Positions 51,250 to 62,606 are shown, counted from the first letter of the stretch. The stretch: 64,000 bases of DNA from Sulfurisphaera tokodaii str. 7 (GCF_000011205.1 NC_003106.2:310001-374000), one strand, 5' to 3'. A program made the numbers and translations. The notes: generated from the letters alone by a model not told the origin.

Positions 51250-51342
51250 CCCGCCGTAGCTCAGCCCGGTGGAGCGCCCGGCTGTAGGGAAGGAGGGCAC
51301 GCGGTGACCGGGTGGTCCGGGGTTCAAGTCCCCGCGGCGGGA
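51250..51342 (+). tRNA. tRNA-Tyr (GTA), with a 19-nt intron
   Basis: CCCGCCG pairs with CGGCGGG, A73. Loop CTGTAG...A between CCCGG and CCGGG gives anticodon GTA with a 19-nt intron (GGAAGGAGGGCACGCGGTG) at 37/38. The intron can form the bulge-helix-bulge needed for splicing. Mature length is 74. Confidence 0.93.
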
Positions 51343-51744
51343 CTTTATTTTTGTTACATATTCTTAATAGTTAGTGAATTGATCAATTCTAAAGCGAGTC
51401 TTAATTATGATGAATTAGTTAAATTAAACCGTTTATTCCTCTACTTTTTACTCATATTATACGTTAAAGAAGTAATATGAGATTTCTCAGCAATGAATTA
51501 ATTTCTTATATTTCTACATTTAAAGTGAAATATTTTCTATTCTATATTAAGAAAATTTTATAGATAGCATTACTTATTAAACTATGATCAAGCTTTTTCC
51601 CTTTTACTCTCATATGTTACAACATAATTACTACTAACGTGGATTCTTTATATCTTCTTTCGGCTCCACACATTTTTACGGCAAAATTTTATGAGTTGCC
51701 AAAGCTTTTAAATGCGAATTGGCAACCACAATCTGTGAGGCGAA
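51343..51744. other. Gene-free AT-rich region, probably left-over viral DNA
   Basis: No gene is supported over about 400 bp. Its last 20-30 bp match the sequence upstream of the int(N) at 25595, so this flank belongs to the integrated viral element that left the int(N) fragment. No second att copy is seen. Confidence 0.45.
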
Positions 51745-51903
51745 ATGGCGGATAAACAACGTAGATATAAATTCGGTGACTATATTTTACGTGAGAGGAA
51801 AGGTCGGTATTATGTCTATAAGCTGGAAACGATAAACGGTGAGGTAAAAGAGCGTTACGTCGCCCCGTTAATTGACGTCGTTGAGACTTACATTAAAATT
51901 ATG

Positions 51904-51925
51904 GGTGCGGGGGTTGTACCCCCAC
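51904..51925. repeat. Hairpin directly 3-prime of tRNA-Val (GAC)
   Basis: TGCGGGGG-TTGTA-CCCCCACA is the counterpart of the hairpin after tRNA-Ala (13820) on the other strand. It lies two bases from the tRNA 3-prime end. Confidence 0.5.
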
Positions 51926-51927
51926 AA

Positions 51928-52005
<78 letters not shown>

Positions 52006-52057
52006 ATCATATTTTAAATTAAGATTTAAAAGATTATAGGTTAAGAATTACCTAGTT

Positions 52058-53971
52058 TTAAACTACTCTTATGCTATCAAGTATCTGTGGAGCATAGACT
52101 TTAGTCCCTTTCATTCCAATTTTTTCTTTCTCTCTTTCTACTAATCTTCTGAAAGATTCTATAGAGCCAGGTTCGCCATGATTTAGTAATAGATTCTTCG
52201 GTTTTACATTTAGATTCTTTAAGAAGTTTAGAAGCTGTCTTCTATCAGAGTGACCAGAGAATCCTTCCACTCTTGTGACTTCCATCTTTATTTGTATATT
52301 CTCAATCCTACCATCTCTATCAATAATTTGTATTTCTTGTGCTCCATCACTCACTTTTCTACCCAGTGTTCCCTCTGCTTGGTAGCTCACAAAAATTATC
52401 GAATTCCTACTATCTGGAGCCATTGTCTTAAAGAATTCTACTGCCGGGCCTCCATTTAGCATACCAGATGTTGCTAAGATAATTGATGGCTCGCCTTGCG
52501 CAATATCTTCTCTATATCCTTCAATTCTGTGGAAGAATTCCGACATGAACGGATTCTCATCCTTATACAGTATTGCTTCCCTTACTTCTCTGCTTAACAT
52601 TTCTGGGTAAGCATTATGTATTGCTGTAATTTCTTCAACTAAACCTGTGACATAGATTGGTACTTCTGGTATTAACTTCTTTTTCATCGCATCATTTAAA
52701 ACCAGCATTATTTCTTGACCTCTTCCAACAGCTAGAACGGGGATTAGTACTCTTCCTCCCCTACTAATGGTTCTATTTATAATCTCTATAAGTTTTGCCT
52801 CAGCTTCTTCTCTGTTTTCTTGTTCATGGTCTCCATATGTTGTCTCCATAATTATAGTATCAACTCTTGGAAACTCATCGTTAGCCTTATCTAATAATTT
52901 AGTTCTAGCATATTTGAAATCACCAGTATAAACGATATTGTGTGTTCCATCGCCTATATGAAGATGCGCCATAGCAGAGCCTAATATATGTCCAGCATTA
53001 TAGAATGTTAGTTTAATATCTGGAGCTATATCAGTAACTTCTTCATAATCAAGCGTTATAGTGTGTAACAATTCTTTCCTAACTTCCTTGGCTGTATAGG
53101 GCAAGGGTCTTCCTTCTTTTTCCGCTACATCTAGTGCATCTAATTGCATTAGTGCCATTATATCTCTTGTGGGTGCAGTTGTGTAGACAGGGCCATTATA
53201 GCCATACTTAAATAATAAAGGAACCATTCCGCAATGGTCTAGGTGTGCATGCGTTATTACTACTGCATCAATATCTTCAAGTCTTACTTGATCAATGTCA
53301 AGCTTTGGAAATAGTTTTTCTCCATAACTTACACTTGGATTTAATCCTACGTCTAATAATACTTTGCTTTCTGGAGTCTCTACAAGTACTGCAGATCTAC
53401 CTACTTCTTGGAATCCACCTAATGCAGTTATCCTAACATTTCTATCTTTGAATAGTAGTTCTCTATGTATTCTTTCACCAAAGATCTTTAACATCTTTGC
53501 TCTATATTCAGTCTCATTATAAATATGTGTTAAGATACTATCATATGTTCTTGATTTTAATGGTGGTTCTCTTACTATTATAGGTCTCCAAAAAGTCTCA
53601 AAAAATATTTTATTCTGGATTGTTCCTCCTTTACCTATTACGAGTCCGGGTTTTTTAGCTTTTATTAGTACTTCACCTAATTCATCATCAAACTTTATAT
53701 CTGTAATTTCTGCCTCTTTTGGTACGATATTCTTTATAATCTCTATTGTTTCTTTCTTATCTTTTCTTGCTTTCTCATCAGCTTTCAGCACAATTCTCTT
53801 TCTAATGTCCTTTGCAATTTTCTTTAACAAATCTGTTTTATCAGCCAATATTGTTGGACTCCTAACATATATTGCTATTTCTGGACCTTCAAACTCAATT
53901 TTTGTTATTCCAGCCTCTTTTGGTATATTATTATATATTGTTGCTATTATGTTTAATCTAAGAGACGACAC
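52058..53971 (-). CDS. aCPSF1 (FttA) KH/beta-CASP ribonuclease
   Basis: This 637-residue nuclease ends transcription and trims mRNA in archaea. The N-terminal 150 residues hold two KH-like domains ([15 protein letters not shown]). The metallo-beta-lactamase part has [13 protein letters not shown] with zinc ligands, [10 protein letters not shown] and TGDFKYA; the beta-CASP part ends in [14 protein letters not shown]. It is full length, and its termination role at U-rich sites fits the T-runs seen after genes in this window. EgsA is divergent, about 80 bp away. Confidence 0.95.
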   Translation of the reverse strand: MSSLRLNIIATIYNNIPKEAGITKIEFEGPEIAIYVRSPTILADKTDLLKKIAKDIRKRIVLKADEKARKDKKETIEIIKNIVPKEAEITDIKFDDELGEVLIKAKKPGLVIGKGGTIQNKIFFETFWRPIIVREPPLKSRTYDSILTHIYNETEYRAKMLKIFGERIHRELLFKDRNVRITALGGFQEVGRSAVLVETPESKVLLDVGLNPSVSYGEKLFPKLDIDQVRLEDIDAVVITHAHLDHCGMVPLLFKYGYNGPVYTTAPTRDIMALMQLDALDVAEKEGRPLPYTAKEVRKELLHTITLDYEEVTDIAPDIKLTFYNAGHILGSAMAHLHIGDGTHNIVYTGDFKYARTKLLDKANDEFPRVDTIIMETTYGDHEQENREEAEAKLIEIINRTISRGGRVLIPVLAVGRGQEIMLVLNDAMKKKLIPEVPIYVTGLVEEITAIHNAYPEMLSREVREAILYKDENPFMSEFFHRIEGYREDIAQGEPSIILATSGMLNGGPAVEFFKTMAPDSRNSIIFVSYQAEGTLGRKVSDGAQEIQIIDRDGRIENIQIKMEVTRVEGFSGHSDRRQLLNFLKNLNVKPKNLLLNHGEPGSIESFRRLVEREKEKIGMKGTKVYAPQILDSIRVV

Positions 53972-54050
53972 CTATTTCACCAACTATAAGAAGTAGATGT
54001 ACAAATTAGATATGGTAATTTTTAATATATAAATGCTTGTTATATAAGTT

Positions 54051-55103
54051 GTGGAGCTGAAAGAACATATAATTGACTTACCAAAGAAAGTTTACATTGG
54101 TTATGATATAATTGATAATATAAAAGAATACATATTATCACTTAATCTTTCTGGTCCTTTTTTGATAGTAACTGGTCCACTAGTTAGGAAAATTATAACG
54201 GATAAAATTATAGAAAATTTCAAAGATGAGAGTGTTGAAGTTGTTGAAGTGAAAATAGCATCAATTGATGAAGTAAATAAAGTAGAGGAAATGGCTAAAG
54301 GTTCTAGAATTAACACAATAATTGGTGTTGGAGGAGGAAATATAATAGATGTAGCAAAATATGTTGCTTATAGAATTGGAAAAGAATTCGTAAGTCTTCC
54401 TACAGCTCCTTCACATGATGGAATTACATCTCCATTCGCGTCAATTAAAGGTCTAGGAAAACCTACTTCTGTTAAAGCAAAAGGTCCAATAGCAATAATT
54501 GCAGACATAAATGTTTTAGCTTCAGCACCTAGAAGATTAATTAATGCTGGAATAGGTGATACAATAGGTAAAATAACAGCTGTAAGGGATTGGCAATTAG
54601 CAGCTAAATTAAGGGGGGAATATTATGGAGATTATACAGCATCCTTAGCCCTTATGTCCGCTAAACATGCACTTTCTTGTGCTAAAATTCTTGATAAAGA
54701 CGTCAGAGCTGGCGTTAGAGTTCTAACAGAAGCTTTAATAAGTAGTGGTGTTGCGATGGGCATGGCAGGAAGCACAAGGCCTGCTAGCGGTTCTGAACAT
54801 TTATTTGCACATGCTATTGAAATTCTATATCCAGATAAAGCTTTACATGGAGAGTTAGTAGCTTTGGGTACAATTCTTATGGCATATATTCATGGTATAA
54901 ATTGGAAAAAAATTAAGAAAGCAATGAAAAAAGTTGGTTTACCTACTAAGGCTAAACAATTAGGAATTCCAGATGAAATAATTATAAAAGCACTGACTAT
55001 TGCTCACACTATAAGGCCGGAAAGATATACTATTTTAGGAGATAGGGGATTAACATGGGAAGCTGCTGAAAAAATAGCTAAAGAGACTGGAATTATTGAC
55101 TAA
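54051..55103 (+). CDS. egsA: sn-Glycerol-1-phosphate dehydrogenase
   Basis: Makes the backbone of archaeal ether lipids from dihydroxyacetone phosphate with NAD(P)[17 protein letters not shown] (nucleotide site), [26 protein letters not shown] (zinc His) and LHGELVALG are diagnostic. The GTG start follows TATAAGTT by few bases, so the message is probably leaderless. Its product feeds the GGGP synthase at 15 kb. It ends overlapping convergent FKBP by 11 bp. Confidence 0.95.
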   Translation: MELKEHIIDLPKKVYIGYDIIDNIKEYILSLNLSGPFLIVTGPLVRKIITDKIIENFKDESVEVVEVKIASIDEVNKVEEMAKGSRINTIIGVGGGNIIDVAKYVAYRIGKEFVSLPTAPSHDGITSPFASIKGLGKPTSVKAKGPIAIIADINVLASAPRRLINAGIGDTIGKITAVRDWQLAAKLRGEYYGDYTASLALMSAKHALSCAKILDKDVRAGVRVLTEALISSGVAMGMAGSTRPASGSEHLFAHAIEILYPDKALHGELVALGTILMAYIHGINWKKIKKAMKKVGLPTKAKQLGIPDEIIIKALTIAHTIRPERYTILGDRGLTWEAAEKIAKETGIID

Positions 55104-55794
55104 AAACTTCTTTGTTATAGTTCTCTATATATGTTACAGTTGATTCTGGTAAAACATAGTTTATAATGTCTTTTGCTAACATATATTTTCTAATTTGTAT
55201 ATCTTCAACTAGATATAATTCTTTAGGTAATGTGAATTTAACATTTTTCTTCTCATCTAATTCCATGTTTAATTTATCAACATAAGATGAGCCTAACCAT
55301 CTCTCTATTAATGCTTTTATTTTGTCGCTCTCATTTTCTAAAACTTTTACAACCTTTACCTTATATACTAATGTTTTGCCAGCTAATGGGTGGTTTAAAT
55401 CTAATATTACTCTTCCACCAGATACGCTTTTTACTACAGCTAAGGAACCATTAGATAATCTTACAACCATATTAGGATAAGGATTTATACCTTGTCTTCT
55501 TAATTCTCCTAAGGAAATTGTTTTAACTTTTGTATTGTCTCTAGGTCCATAAGCTTTTTCTGGAGGAATCTCAATTTCTTTCTCTTCACCTGGATTCATT
55601 TGATATAATGCTTCTTCTAGTCCTTGAATAACATTATGTTCGCCTAATATAACTAGCTTAGGCGCATATTTAGTTTCTTTATTATAAATATTAGCCTTCT
55701 TTGCTTCTTCCTCAATAGTTGTATCGAATACTTCACCAGTATCTTTTACTTTTCCAATGTAATCTATATAGACAAAATCTTTATCTTTTAACAT
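55093..55794 (-). CDS. FKBP-type peptidyl-prolyl isomerase (long, SlyD-like)
   Basis: [18 protein letters not shown] opens the FKBP domain, and [32 protein letters not shown] spans the insert-in-flap region. [21 protein letters not shown] completes the FKBP fold. An extra C-terminal domain (about 155-233), as in archaeal long FKBPs, follows. It aids proline isomerisation and folding. The start ATG has a short AT-rich leader. Convergent to egsA. Confidence 0.9.
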   Translation of the reverse strand: MLKDKDFVYIDYIGKVKDTGEVFDTTIEEEAKKANIYNKETKYAPKLVILGEHNVIQGLEEALYQMNPGEEKEIEIPPEKAYGPRDNTKVKTISLGELRRQGINPYPNMVVRLSNGSLAVVKSVSGGRVILDLNHPLAGKTLVYKVKVVKVLENESDKIKALIERWLGSSYVDKLNMELDEKKNVKFTLPKELYLVEDIQIRKYMLAKDIINYVLPESTVTYIENYNKEVFSQ

Positions 55795-55883
55795 TTTCTA
55801 ATCTAAAATCTGTAGGGCTTGTAGTTTATAAAGCTAAGTAGAAGGTTAAAGTTTTAATTTAGTATCTTAATGTTTTTAATGAA

Positions 55884-56069
55884 ATGAAAGGAACGCCCTC
55901 TTTTGGAAAAATGAATAAATCACCAACTCATGTAAGATGCAGAAGATGTGGTAGGAATTCGTTTAATGTTAGAAAAGGCTATTGTGCTGCATGCGGATTT
56001 GGAAGAAGTAAGAAAATAAGAAGATATAATTGGCAAAATAAGAAAGTTAATGGTTTGAGGCTCGTATAA
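55884..56069 (+). CDS. rpl37e: Ribosomal protein L37e
   Basis: The 61-residue protein has the full family layout: [39 protein letters not shown], with the CxxC...CxxC zinc site, and an RNA-binding basic tail ending in VNGLRLV. It is a large-subunit protein. The stop is immediately followed by the speE ATG, so the two are co-translated. Confidence 0.95.
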   Translation: MKGTPSFGKMNKSPTHVRCRRCGRNSFNVRKGYCAACGFGRSKKIRRYNWQNKKVNGLRLV

Positions 56070-56972
56070 ATGTATGAATGGCATTGGCATATAGAATGGC
56101 AAACTCCATACGAATTTCATGGACACGCTATAACTAAAGTAATTGCGGAAGAAAAAACACCTTATCAGAGAGCTCTTTTAGTTGAATTAGCTAGATTCGG
56201 GAAAGCACTAATATTAGACGGAAAAATACAATCTACAATAACTGACGAGTTCATATACCATGAGGCATTAGTACATCCATTACTTTTATCTATAAATAAT
56301 CCAGAAAAAATTCTAATATTAGGAGGGGGAGAAGGAGCAACATTAAGAGAAGTTCTTAAACATAAAACTATAAAGAATGTTACTATGGTTGATATAGATC
56401 CTGTAGTAATCGATTTTGCCAAAAAATATTTACAAGAATGGCATCAAGGAGCTTTCGATAATCCCAAAAGTAAATTAGTCATAGAGGATGGCTATAAATT
56501 TATTAAAGAAACAAAAGAGAAATTTGACGCAGTAGTTATTGATCTTACAGACCCAATAAAAGATTCGCCTTCCCAAATGCTATATACTAAAGAGTTTTAT
56601 GAAGAAGTTAAGAGAATAAGTAAATGGGGTATAGTAACACAAGCTACTTCTCCATCATTTAGTTTAGAAACCTTCTCCATAATTTATAATACAATAAAAC
56701 ATGTTTTCAAAAAAGTAAGTGCTGGAATAACATATGTACCGGCATTTGACGGCTTATGGGGATTTGTATATGCTTCAGATGAAGTTAATCCAGCAGAATT
56801 TAGTAAAGAAGAAATTAATAATAGAATTAAAGAAAGAATAGATGGAAGTCTTAGATTTTATGATGGTGAAACTCATATTACAATGTTTAGTATCCCGAAA
56901 CATATAAGGGAAGTACTAGAAAAAGAAAATAAAATTTCGACTAGAGAAAATCCAGTAGCAGTTCCAGCATAG
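56070..56972 (+). CDS. speE: Polyamine aminopropyltransferase (spermidine synthase-like)
   Basis: Uses decarboxylated SAM to add aminopropyl groups to polyamines. [16 protein letters not shown] opens the family, [25 protein letters not shown] carries the substrate site, [18 protein letters not shown] binds dcSAM, and [19 protein letters not shown] has the catalytic Asp region. In thermophiles the acceptor may be agmatine or putrescine; an agmatinase-like gene lies at 63 kb. It begins with no gap after rpl37e. Confidence 0.92.
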   Translation: MYEWHWHIEWQTPYEFHGHAITKVIAEEKTPYQRALLVELARFGKALILDGKIQSTITDEFIYHEALVHPLLLSINNPEKILILGGGEGATLREVLKHKTIKNVTMVDIDPVVIDFAKKYLQEWHQGAFDNPKSKLVIEDGYKFIKETKEKFDAVVIDLTDPIKDSPSQMLYTKEFYEEVKRISKWGIVTQATSPSFSLETFSIIYNTIKHVFKKVSAGITYVPAFDGLWGFVYASDEVNPAEFSKEEINNRIKERIDGSLRFYDGETHITMFSIPKHIREVLEKENKISTRENPVAVPA

Positions 56973-57004
56973 TCTTTTTATTTTATGTTTTCAAATTTTA
57001 TACT

Positions 57005-57116
<112 letters not shown>

Positions 57117-57157
57117 CGTAATAATTTTAAGTCTTAGAAAACAATAAAATAAGAGAA

Positions 57158-57258
57158 GCGGGGGTGCCCGAGCAAGGTCAAAGGGGTCGGGCTCAGGACA
57201 AGATATGTGGGATCCCCGATGGCATAGGCCTGCGTGGGTTCAAGTCCCACCCCCCGCA
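57158..57258 (+). tRNA. tRNA-Leu (CAG), with a 16-nt intron
   Basis: GCGGGGG pairs with CCCCCGC, A73. Stem TCGGG/CCCGA encloses CTCAGG, 16 nt (ACAAGATATGTGGGAT) and C38, so the anticodon is CAG. The variable arm is TGGCATAGGCCTGCG-like. Mature length is 85, right for Leu. It follows tRNA-Ser by 41 bp. Confidence 0.9.
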
Positions 57259-57617
57259 TTTATTAATAGTTTCAATATATAGATAGAGTTTAATGTTAAC
57301 GTGACAAAGAATTTTAGTAAATGCTAAGACCTTCAAGGAATTAATTAATGCGTTTTTATCTCATACATAGTTAGGAAAAACTTACATATTAAGTATATGA
57401 GATTGTAATTTTGAAAATTATTTTTATTTTTATCGATGAAAATACCTAATGGAAATACACTATTTTGTTAAAGAAACTGAATATATATCAGTATTTCAAG
57501 ATAAGTTGTATTAAAAAGATTTTGAAATATATAGGATTAAATTATACATTGTTTTCTACATGTTCCTTTAATATTTAAATTATACTCATGTGTTATCCAA
57601 ACTTGTGGTGAAAAGAA
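57259..57617. other. Gene-free AT-rich spacer
   Basis: Nothing recognisable over about 360 bp. A promoter for the nucleotidyltransferase-like gene may lie near 57571 (TTTAATATTTAAATTATAC), about 40 bp before its ATA start. The last bases hold the GGTGA ribosome site of that gene. Confidence 0.45.
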
Positions 57618-58373
57618 ATAGCAATTACTAAAGAACAGCTCTTAGAAAGAGGAAAAGAAATAGTTGATAAAGCTAGGGAGAAAAACGTAATACTAAGATT
57701 AATTGGTGGAGCCGCAGTTGCCATACTAGCTCCTAAGGGTAGTGAAATGTTTACGAGAAAATATAAAGATATTGACTTCTTTGGGATTTCTAGCCAAAGT
57801 AAAAAAATAAGTGAAGTATTAGAAAGTGTAGGAATGATAGGAAATAAACGCTTTAATGCCTTACATGGTGATAGAAGATTAATGTTTTATGATCCTAAGA
57901 TAGATTCTACAGTAGATGTTTTTCTTGATGTCTTTGAAATGTGCCACAAAATTACTCTAAAAGATAGATTAGCAATTATGCCTTATACAATTCCTTCTTC
58001 TGATCTATTACTAACAAAATTACAAATTATTAAATTAACTGAAAACGATGTAAAAGATATTTTTGCTCTATTAACAGATTTAGAACTAGGCGATCATGAT
58101 GACGAGAAAACTATTGACATAAATTATATTGCTAAACTTCTCGCAGATGATTGGGGATTTTATACAACTGTTACTGATAACATAGAAAGACTATTAAATG
58201 AATTTAACCCACCATTCAATATAGCTGAAAAACTTAGAATATTAAAAGAAAAAATTGAGAAAGAGCCAAAATCCTTAAAATGGAAGATGAGAGCAAAAAT
58301 TGGTAGAAAAGTTAAGTGGTATGAGGAACCGGAGGAAGTAGGACAATTTAAGATATCTGGTGAAAGTCTATAA
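57618..58373 (+). CDS. Nucleotidyltransferase-fold protein, ATA start
   Basis: The 251-residue product has GGAAVAI followed by RKYKDIDFFG, a GG...DxD nucleotidyltransferase layout with a third acidic residue in DVFLDVFEM, as in AbiEii-like and related families. A helical C-terminus follows. The first in-frame ATG (57747) would remove the GG strand. The frame opens after TGA at 57609, and the first codons are AAA GAA ATA GCA ATT ACT AAA GAA; a GGTGA at 57607-57611 places ATA (57618) 6 nt downstream, so ATA is the best start. Role unknown. Confidence 0.72.
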   Translation: MAITKEQLLERGKEIVDKAREKNVILRLIGGAAVAILAPKGSEMFTRKYKDIDFFGISSQSKKISEVLESVGMIGNKRFNALHGDRRLMFYDPKIDSTVDVFLDVFEMCHKITLKDRLAIMPYTIPSSDLLLTKLQIIKLTENDVKDIFALLTDLELGDHDDEKTIDINYIAKLLADDWGFYTTVTDNIERLLNEFNPPFNIAEKLRILKEKIEKEPKSLKWKMRAKIGRKVKWYEEPEEVGQFKISGESL

Positions 58374-58668
58374 AATTTTCTTAACAGAAGTGTGCTCATA
58401 TTAAAAAGGAAAAAAAGTTTTATTCTCTCCCTTTTTAGTTAATCTACTATAGTTTCTCATTAACTTTATATTTTGATAGAAAAGGTGCGGAACACATAAA
58501 TAATAATTAAAGATATTAATAAGGGGAGAAATATTACTACATAGATAGTATAAAAAATCTTTTCATTTTTGTCTCAAGATAGACTATTAGCTCGAGGGCA
58601 ATGAGTATTGTTTAGAATTACACCAAAATCAAATATAGTTATATATAGATATAAAAAAGAATTTTTTG
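58374..58668. other. Gene-free spacer
   Basis: No gene or RNA supported. It includes TTTTATTCTCTCCCTTTTT near 58418, a T-rich stretch that would terminate the plus-strand transcript of the nucleotidyltransferase-like gene. Confidence 0.4.
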
Positions 58669-60633
58669 TTAATTCAATTTCATTATCTTTATTTCTGTAT
58701 ACTTATACTTTGGAGTTTTTGTAATTTCATCAAGTTCATCACATATGATATAATTAACTTTAGGATCATGCATATACATTATTGCAGTTCCTTTCTGAAC
58801 ATCTTTGGAAATCATTACCCTGAAATTCATTTTTCCACATTCAGAAGTTACTAAAACTTCCTCATTATCTCTTATTTTTAATTCTAGTGCATCTTCTTGA
58901 CTTACATAGATTAAACTTTCATATTTTCCATATCCTGGTATTCTTCCAGTGATTACATCGGTATTATATCTGGTCACATTTCTAACAGTAATTAATATTA
59001 TTCCATTCTTAACTTCTGGCTGTTCTACTAAAATTAATTTCGCCTTATTTGTCTCTGTGTAAAACTTTTCATCATATAAATAAATCTCATGGTTAGGATA
59101 TCTTGAGCTCGAAGAATAATCCATGATTTCATCTAAAGTTAAATTGGAGTACAAAGGAACAACTTTTTTCATCTCTTCGAAAATTTCCTTTGGATCTGAG
59201 CTAAAATTATAGCCTAATTCCTCTGCAAGTTTCTTTAATATTTCATAATCTGGCTTAGCCTCCCCTGGAGGATCTATAGCTTTAAATCTCCACTTGGCTA
59301 ACCTATCCAAATTAGTAACTGAACCCTCTTTCTCAGCCCATACTGCGGCTGGCAAAACATAATGTGCTAAACTAGCTGTCTCTGTCATAAATGCGTCAAT
59401 TACTACCAATAGATCTAGGCTCTTTAATTTTCTTTCAACTTTTTCTCTATTTGGTAAACTGATTAAGGGATTAAATCCCATGAATATGATAGCCCTAATA
59501 TTATTATCTCTTAATAATGCTTCAGTTACTGATAATCCAGGTTTAGTTGGTGGTAGAAAATTCCATATTTCTGCTAATTTTTTAGCGTTTTCTTCATCCA
59601 TTGTACCGTTAGGAAATTTATCTGGCTTTAGAAGATCCCCTGAACCTTGAACATTAGTTTGTCCTCTAAATACTAAAAGTCCTCCGTTCTTTCCTATATT
59701 TCCAGTAAGTAATGCTAAGTTTATATAAGCTCTAACACCATTAACCCCTGAAGACTGAGTTAAACCAAGTCCCCATGAAAATATTACTCCTTTTTGGGCA
59801 ATTAACTCAGCAAACTTTTTTATATTCTCTTTTCTTACTCCTGTTACCTTTTCAGCGTACTCTAACGTGTATTTTGACACTCCTTTAGCATATTCTTCAA
59901 AACCAATCACCCTTTCTTTAATGAACTTTTCATCGATTAACGAATTTTCAATTAAATAATTTCCTACCGCATTAAACAATGCTATATCTGTTCCTGGTCT
60001 TAATCTTAAATGAAGATCAGAGAATTTTGCTGTCCCAGTTACTCTAGGATCTATTACAATGAGTTTAGTACCGTTCTTTTTTGCCTCGGTCAAATACTGA
60101 GATAATACGGGGTGGCTTTCAGTAATAGATTCTCCCGTGATTACTACTACTTTCATTCTAGGGATCATTTCTACGGAAACTGATGAAGCCCCTATTCCAA
60201 CCATTTCCTTTAATGCAGTTGCTGAAGGATCATGGCATACTCTAGCGCAAGAATCTATGTTATTAGTACCCATAGCTCTTGCTAATTTCTGCATTAAATA
60301 GTCTTCTTCTAAAGTGTTTTGACACCCACCATAAAATGCTATTGCGTCACTACCATATTGCTGAATTATTTCCTTAAGTTTAGAAGCTATTTCTTTTATC
60401 GCTATTTCCCAGCTTATTCTTATATGCTCTCCCTTAACTTTCTTCAAAGGGTAAGTCAATCTATCCCAAGCAAAAATAGGTTCATATGCCAGAGTTCCCT
60501 TTCCACATAAGTGTCCCCTACTTACAACATGTTCTTTAACTGGAGATAATCTTATAATAGTCGAACTCTCTACATATAATTCAACACCACATCCTACTCC
60601 ACAAAATGGACAAATGCTCTTTACTGTTTCCAT
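58669..60633 (-). CDS. Molybdopterin oxidoreductase, formate-dehydrogenase-like alpha subunit
   Basis: The 654-residue protein begins with a [4Fe-4S] motif CPFCGVGCGVEL...GHLCGKG (residues 8-45). SCARVCHDPSATALKEM is the FdhA active-site segment, with Cys at the selenocysteine position. ITESHPVLSQYL and LVVIDAFMTETASLAHYVLP follow, and a C-terminal molybdopterin dinucleotide domain has VTRYNTDVITGRIPGY. No beta subunit or chaperone is nearby, so its electron acceptor is unknown. A formate dehydrogenase is the best guess; related oxidoreductases are possible. Confidence 0.85.
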   Translation of the reverse strand: METVKSICPFCGVGCGVELYVESSTIIRLSPVKEHVVSRGHLCGKGTLAYEPIFAWDRLTYPLKKVKGEHIRISWEIAIKEIASKLKEIIQQYGSDAIAFYGGCQNTLEEDYLMQKLARAMGTNNIDSCARVCHDPSATALKEMVGIGASSVSVEMIPRMKVVVITGESITESHPVLSQYLTEAKKNGTKLIVIDPRVTGTAKFSDLHLRLRPGTDIALFNAVGNYLIENSLIDEKFIKERVIGFEEYAKGVSKYTLEYAEKVTGVRKENIKKFAELIAQKGVIFSWGLGLTQSSGVNGVRAYINLALLTGNIGKNGGLLVFRGQTNVQGSGDLLKPDKFPNGTMDEENAKKLAEIWNFLPPTKPGLSVTEALLRDNNIRAIIFMGFNPLISLPNREKVERKLKSLDLLVVIDAFMTETASLAHYVLPAAVWAEKEGSVTNLDRLAKWRFKAIDPPGEAKPDYEILKKLAEELGYNFSSDPKEIFEEMKKVVPLYSNLTLDEIMDYSSSSRYPNHEIYLYDEKFYTETNKAKLILVEQPEVKNGIILITVRNVTRYNTDVITGRIPGYGKYESLIYVSQEDALELKIRDNEEVLVTSECGKMNFRVMISKDVQKGTAIMYMHDPKVNYIICDELDEITKTPKYKYTEIKIMKLN

Positions 60634-61082
60634 TATGTTACTATGCGTTCTTATAAATAAAAATTTGCGTTAAATAGTTCTTTAGAGTAAATATTTGATA
60701 TATTATAATTAATAATAATAGAATAAAAAATAATACTGAAGGGATATAATAGTTATTTTCTTAGAATTCAAAAATAGGAATTATGTTTAATTTTGATTGA
60801 ACACTCAATTTATGGAAAAAGTATAGTTGCAATCTTATATTATCTTCTTACTAACGTTAGCATTCGGCTAGCAATTAGCGAGACTATTAGAATATCTTAG
60901 AATCTATCAAGAGATATGTTACTTTACTTTTTTATAAAACCTAGTATAAGACAGAATTTCATAGATTAAATTATATATCAAATTAGTATCTACAAGGGCC
61001 ACATCTAAAGACAAGATAACCCTTGTGATTTCTGATTTCAACAGTAGATTCTCAATTTATATTATATTTAATTAAAAATTAG
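60634..61082. other. Gene-free spacer
   Basis: No gene or RNA is recognisable in about 450 bp between the oxidoreductase start and tRNA-Glu. It is AT-rich and contains no long frame. Confidence 0.4.
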
Positions 61083-61173
<91 letters not shown>

Positions 61174-61219
61174 GTTATTATATTAAAATTATAAGCATAA
61201 AAAGTTTAAGCTTAATTTC

Positions 61220-61486
61220 TCACGGATATTTTGCTTTACGTCCTATTATCCATGGTAAGACGAAGAAAATTAATGCAATTATCGTAAATAATATTCCAAA
61301 TATAAATAGATAGGGTAATTGAGAAGGATTACCTGCTCCAAATACTATAGGTATGGGTCCTAAAAATACTACGCCAGCAAAGCCTCCATTTGTAGTTGTA
61401 GACACAGTAGTTGAGCTAATAGAAGCCAAAGTTAAAATGATTATACCTAGAAATATTAAACCAATTCCTGCATAGATTAGCTTCAT
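61220..61486 (-). CDS. DUF131 small membrane protein
   Basis: The 88-residue protein has an N-terminal helix (YAGIGLIFLGIIILTLAS), the DUF131 core GFAGVVFLGPIPIVFGAG, and a second helix near the C-terminus (LFIFGILFTIIALIFFV). The family is archaeal with unknown function. It stands alone between tRNA-Glu and tfb1, divergent from tfb1. Confidence 0.83.
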   Translation of the reverse strand: MKLIYAGIGLIFLGIIILTLASISSTTVSTTTNGGFAGVVFLGPIPIVFGAGNPSQLPYLFIFGILFTIIALIFFVLPWIIGRKAKYP

Positions 61487-61559
61487 ATATAATATTATAT
61501 TTTGTTATCCTTTAACTTTTATCCGTATTAATTTCTTCTATATTCATTAAATACTAGAA

Positions 61560-61626
61560 AAGTTTATATATACGTATAAGCATAAAGTTTATAAGGGGTT
61601 TTAAAAAGTTTCCCTCTTCTGGGTGG
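61560..61626 (+). promoter_or_regulatory. tfb1 promoter and ribosome site
   Basis: AAGTTTATATATACG (61559-61573) and AAAGTTTATAAGG (61583-61595) are TATA-like; the first fits better with a leader that includes the GGGTGG ribosome site at 61621-61626, five bases before ATG 61631. Two TATA-like elements may mean two start points. Confidence 0.5.
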
Positions 61627-61630
61627 TTTT

Positions 61631-62557
61631 ATGTCAGAAAGTAATAAATCTCAAGCTTCTGCTACTCCTTGTCCTCCAGATAAAATAGTTTTTGATGAGG
61701 AAAGGGGAGAGTATATTTGTACGGAAACTGGGGAAGTGATAGAAGAAAGGGCAATTGATCAGGGGCCCGAATGGAGGGCTTTCACTCCAGAAGAAAAAGA
61801 GAAAAGAAGTAGAGTTGGAGGTCCATTAAATCAGACTATACATGATATGGGTATATCTACTGTAATTGATTGGAAAGACAAAGACGCAATGGGTAGAACT
61901 TTAGATCCAAAGAGGAGATTAGAAGTATTAAGATGGAGAAAGTGGCAAATTAGAGCAAGAATACAATCTTCTATAGATAGAAACTTAGCACAAGCAATGA
62001 ATGAGTTAGAGAGAATAGGAAACTTGCTTAATTTACCAAAGGCTGTAAAAGATGAGGCTGCTTTAATTTATAGAAAAGCTGTTGAGAAAGGATTAGTAAG
62101 AGGCAGAAGTATTGAAAGTGTTGTTGCAGCATCTATATATGCAGCTTGTAGAAGAATGAAGATGGCAAGGACATTAGATGAAATTGCTCAATTTACAAAG
62201 GCTAACAGAAAAGAAGTAGCTAGATGTTATAGATTAATTTTAAGAGAATTAGATATTAATGTCCCTGTTAGTGATCCAAAGGATTATGTTACTAGAATTG
62301 GTAGTTTGTTAGGCTTAAGCGGTTCTACAATGAAGATGGCAATAGATATTATTGAGAAAGCTAAAGAGTCTGGTCTAACGGCTGGAAAAGATCCTGCTGG
62401 CCTGGCAGCTGCTGCAATTTATATAGCGGCCTTACTTAATGATGAAAGAAGGACGCAGAAAGAGATTGCACAGATTGCAGGTGTTACAGAAGTAACTGTT
62501 AGAAATAGATATAAGGAATTAACACAAGAGTTAAAAATTCAAATTCCAAATCAATAA
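61631..62557 (+). CDS. tfb1: Transcription initiation factor TFB1
   Basis: The main TFIIB homologue, which recruits RNA polymerase to TBP on promoters. The zinc-ribbon region keeps only two of the usual cysteines (CPPDKIVFD...YICTETGEV), a known trait of Sulfolobus TFB1. It has the B-finger/linker [21 protein letters not shown] and two cyclin folds (about 110-205 and 205-305). The final helix-turn-helix [18 protein letters not shown] reads the BRE. The 308 residues are full length. Confidence 0.96.
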   Translation: MSESNKSQASATPCPPDKIVFDEERGEYICTETGEVIEERAIDQGPEWRAFTPEEKEKRSRVGGPLNQTIHDMGISTVIDWKDKDAMGRTLDPKRRLEVLRWRKWQIRARIQSSIDRNLAQAMNELERIGNLLNLPKAVKDEAALIYRKAVEKGLVRGRSIESVVAASIYAACRRMKMARTLDEIAQFTKANRKEVARCYRLILRELDINVPVSDPKDYVTRIGSLLGLSGSTMKMAIDIIEKAKESGLTAGKDPAGLAAAAIYIAALLNDERRTQKEIAQIAGVTEVTVRNRYKELTQELKIQIPNQ

Positions 62558-62606
62558 AATTTTAACTTTTTTCTTAGTTTAACTCTTTTTATTTTCTTTC
62601 TTTTTA
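62558..62606 (+). terminator. T-rich termination region between convergent tfb1 and eif1
   Basis: Successive T-runs (TTTTAACTTTTTTCTTAG ... TTTTTATTTTCTTTC) follow the tfb1 stop for about 45 bp. Such runs mark archaeal 3-prime ends cleaved by aCPSF1. The minus-strand eif1 stop lies at the end of this region. Confidence 0.5.

Noticed and set aside
61631-61760. TFB1 zinc ribbon missing two cysteines
   Set aside because: As far as I recall, the same two-Cys form exists in Sulfolobus TFB1, so it is a family trait and not a defect.
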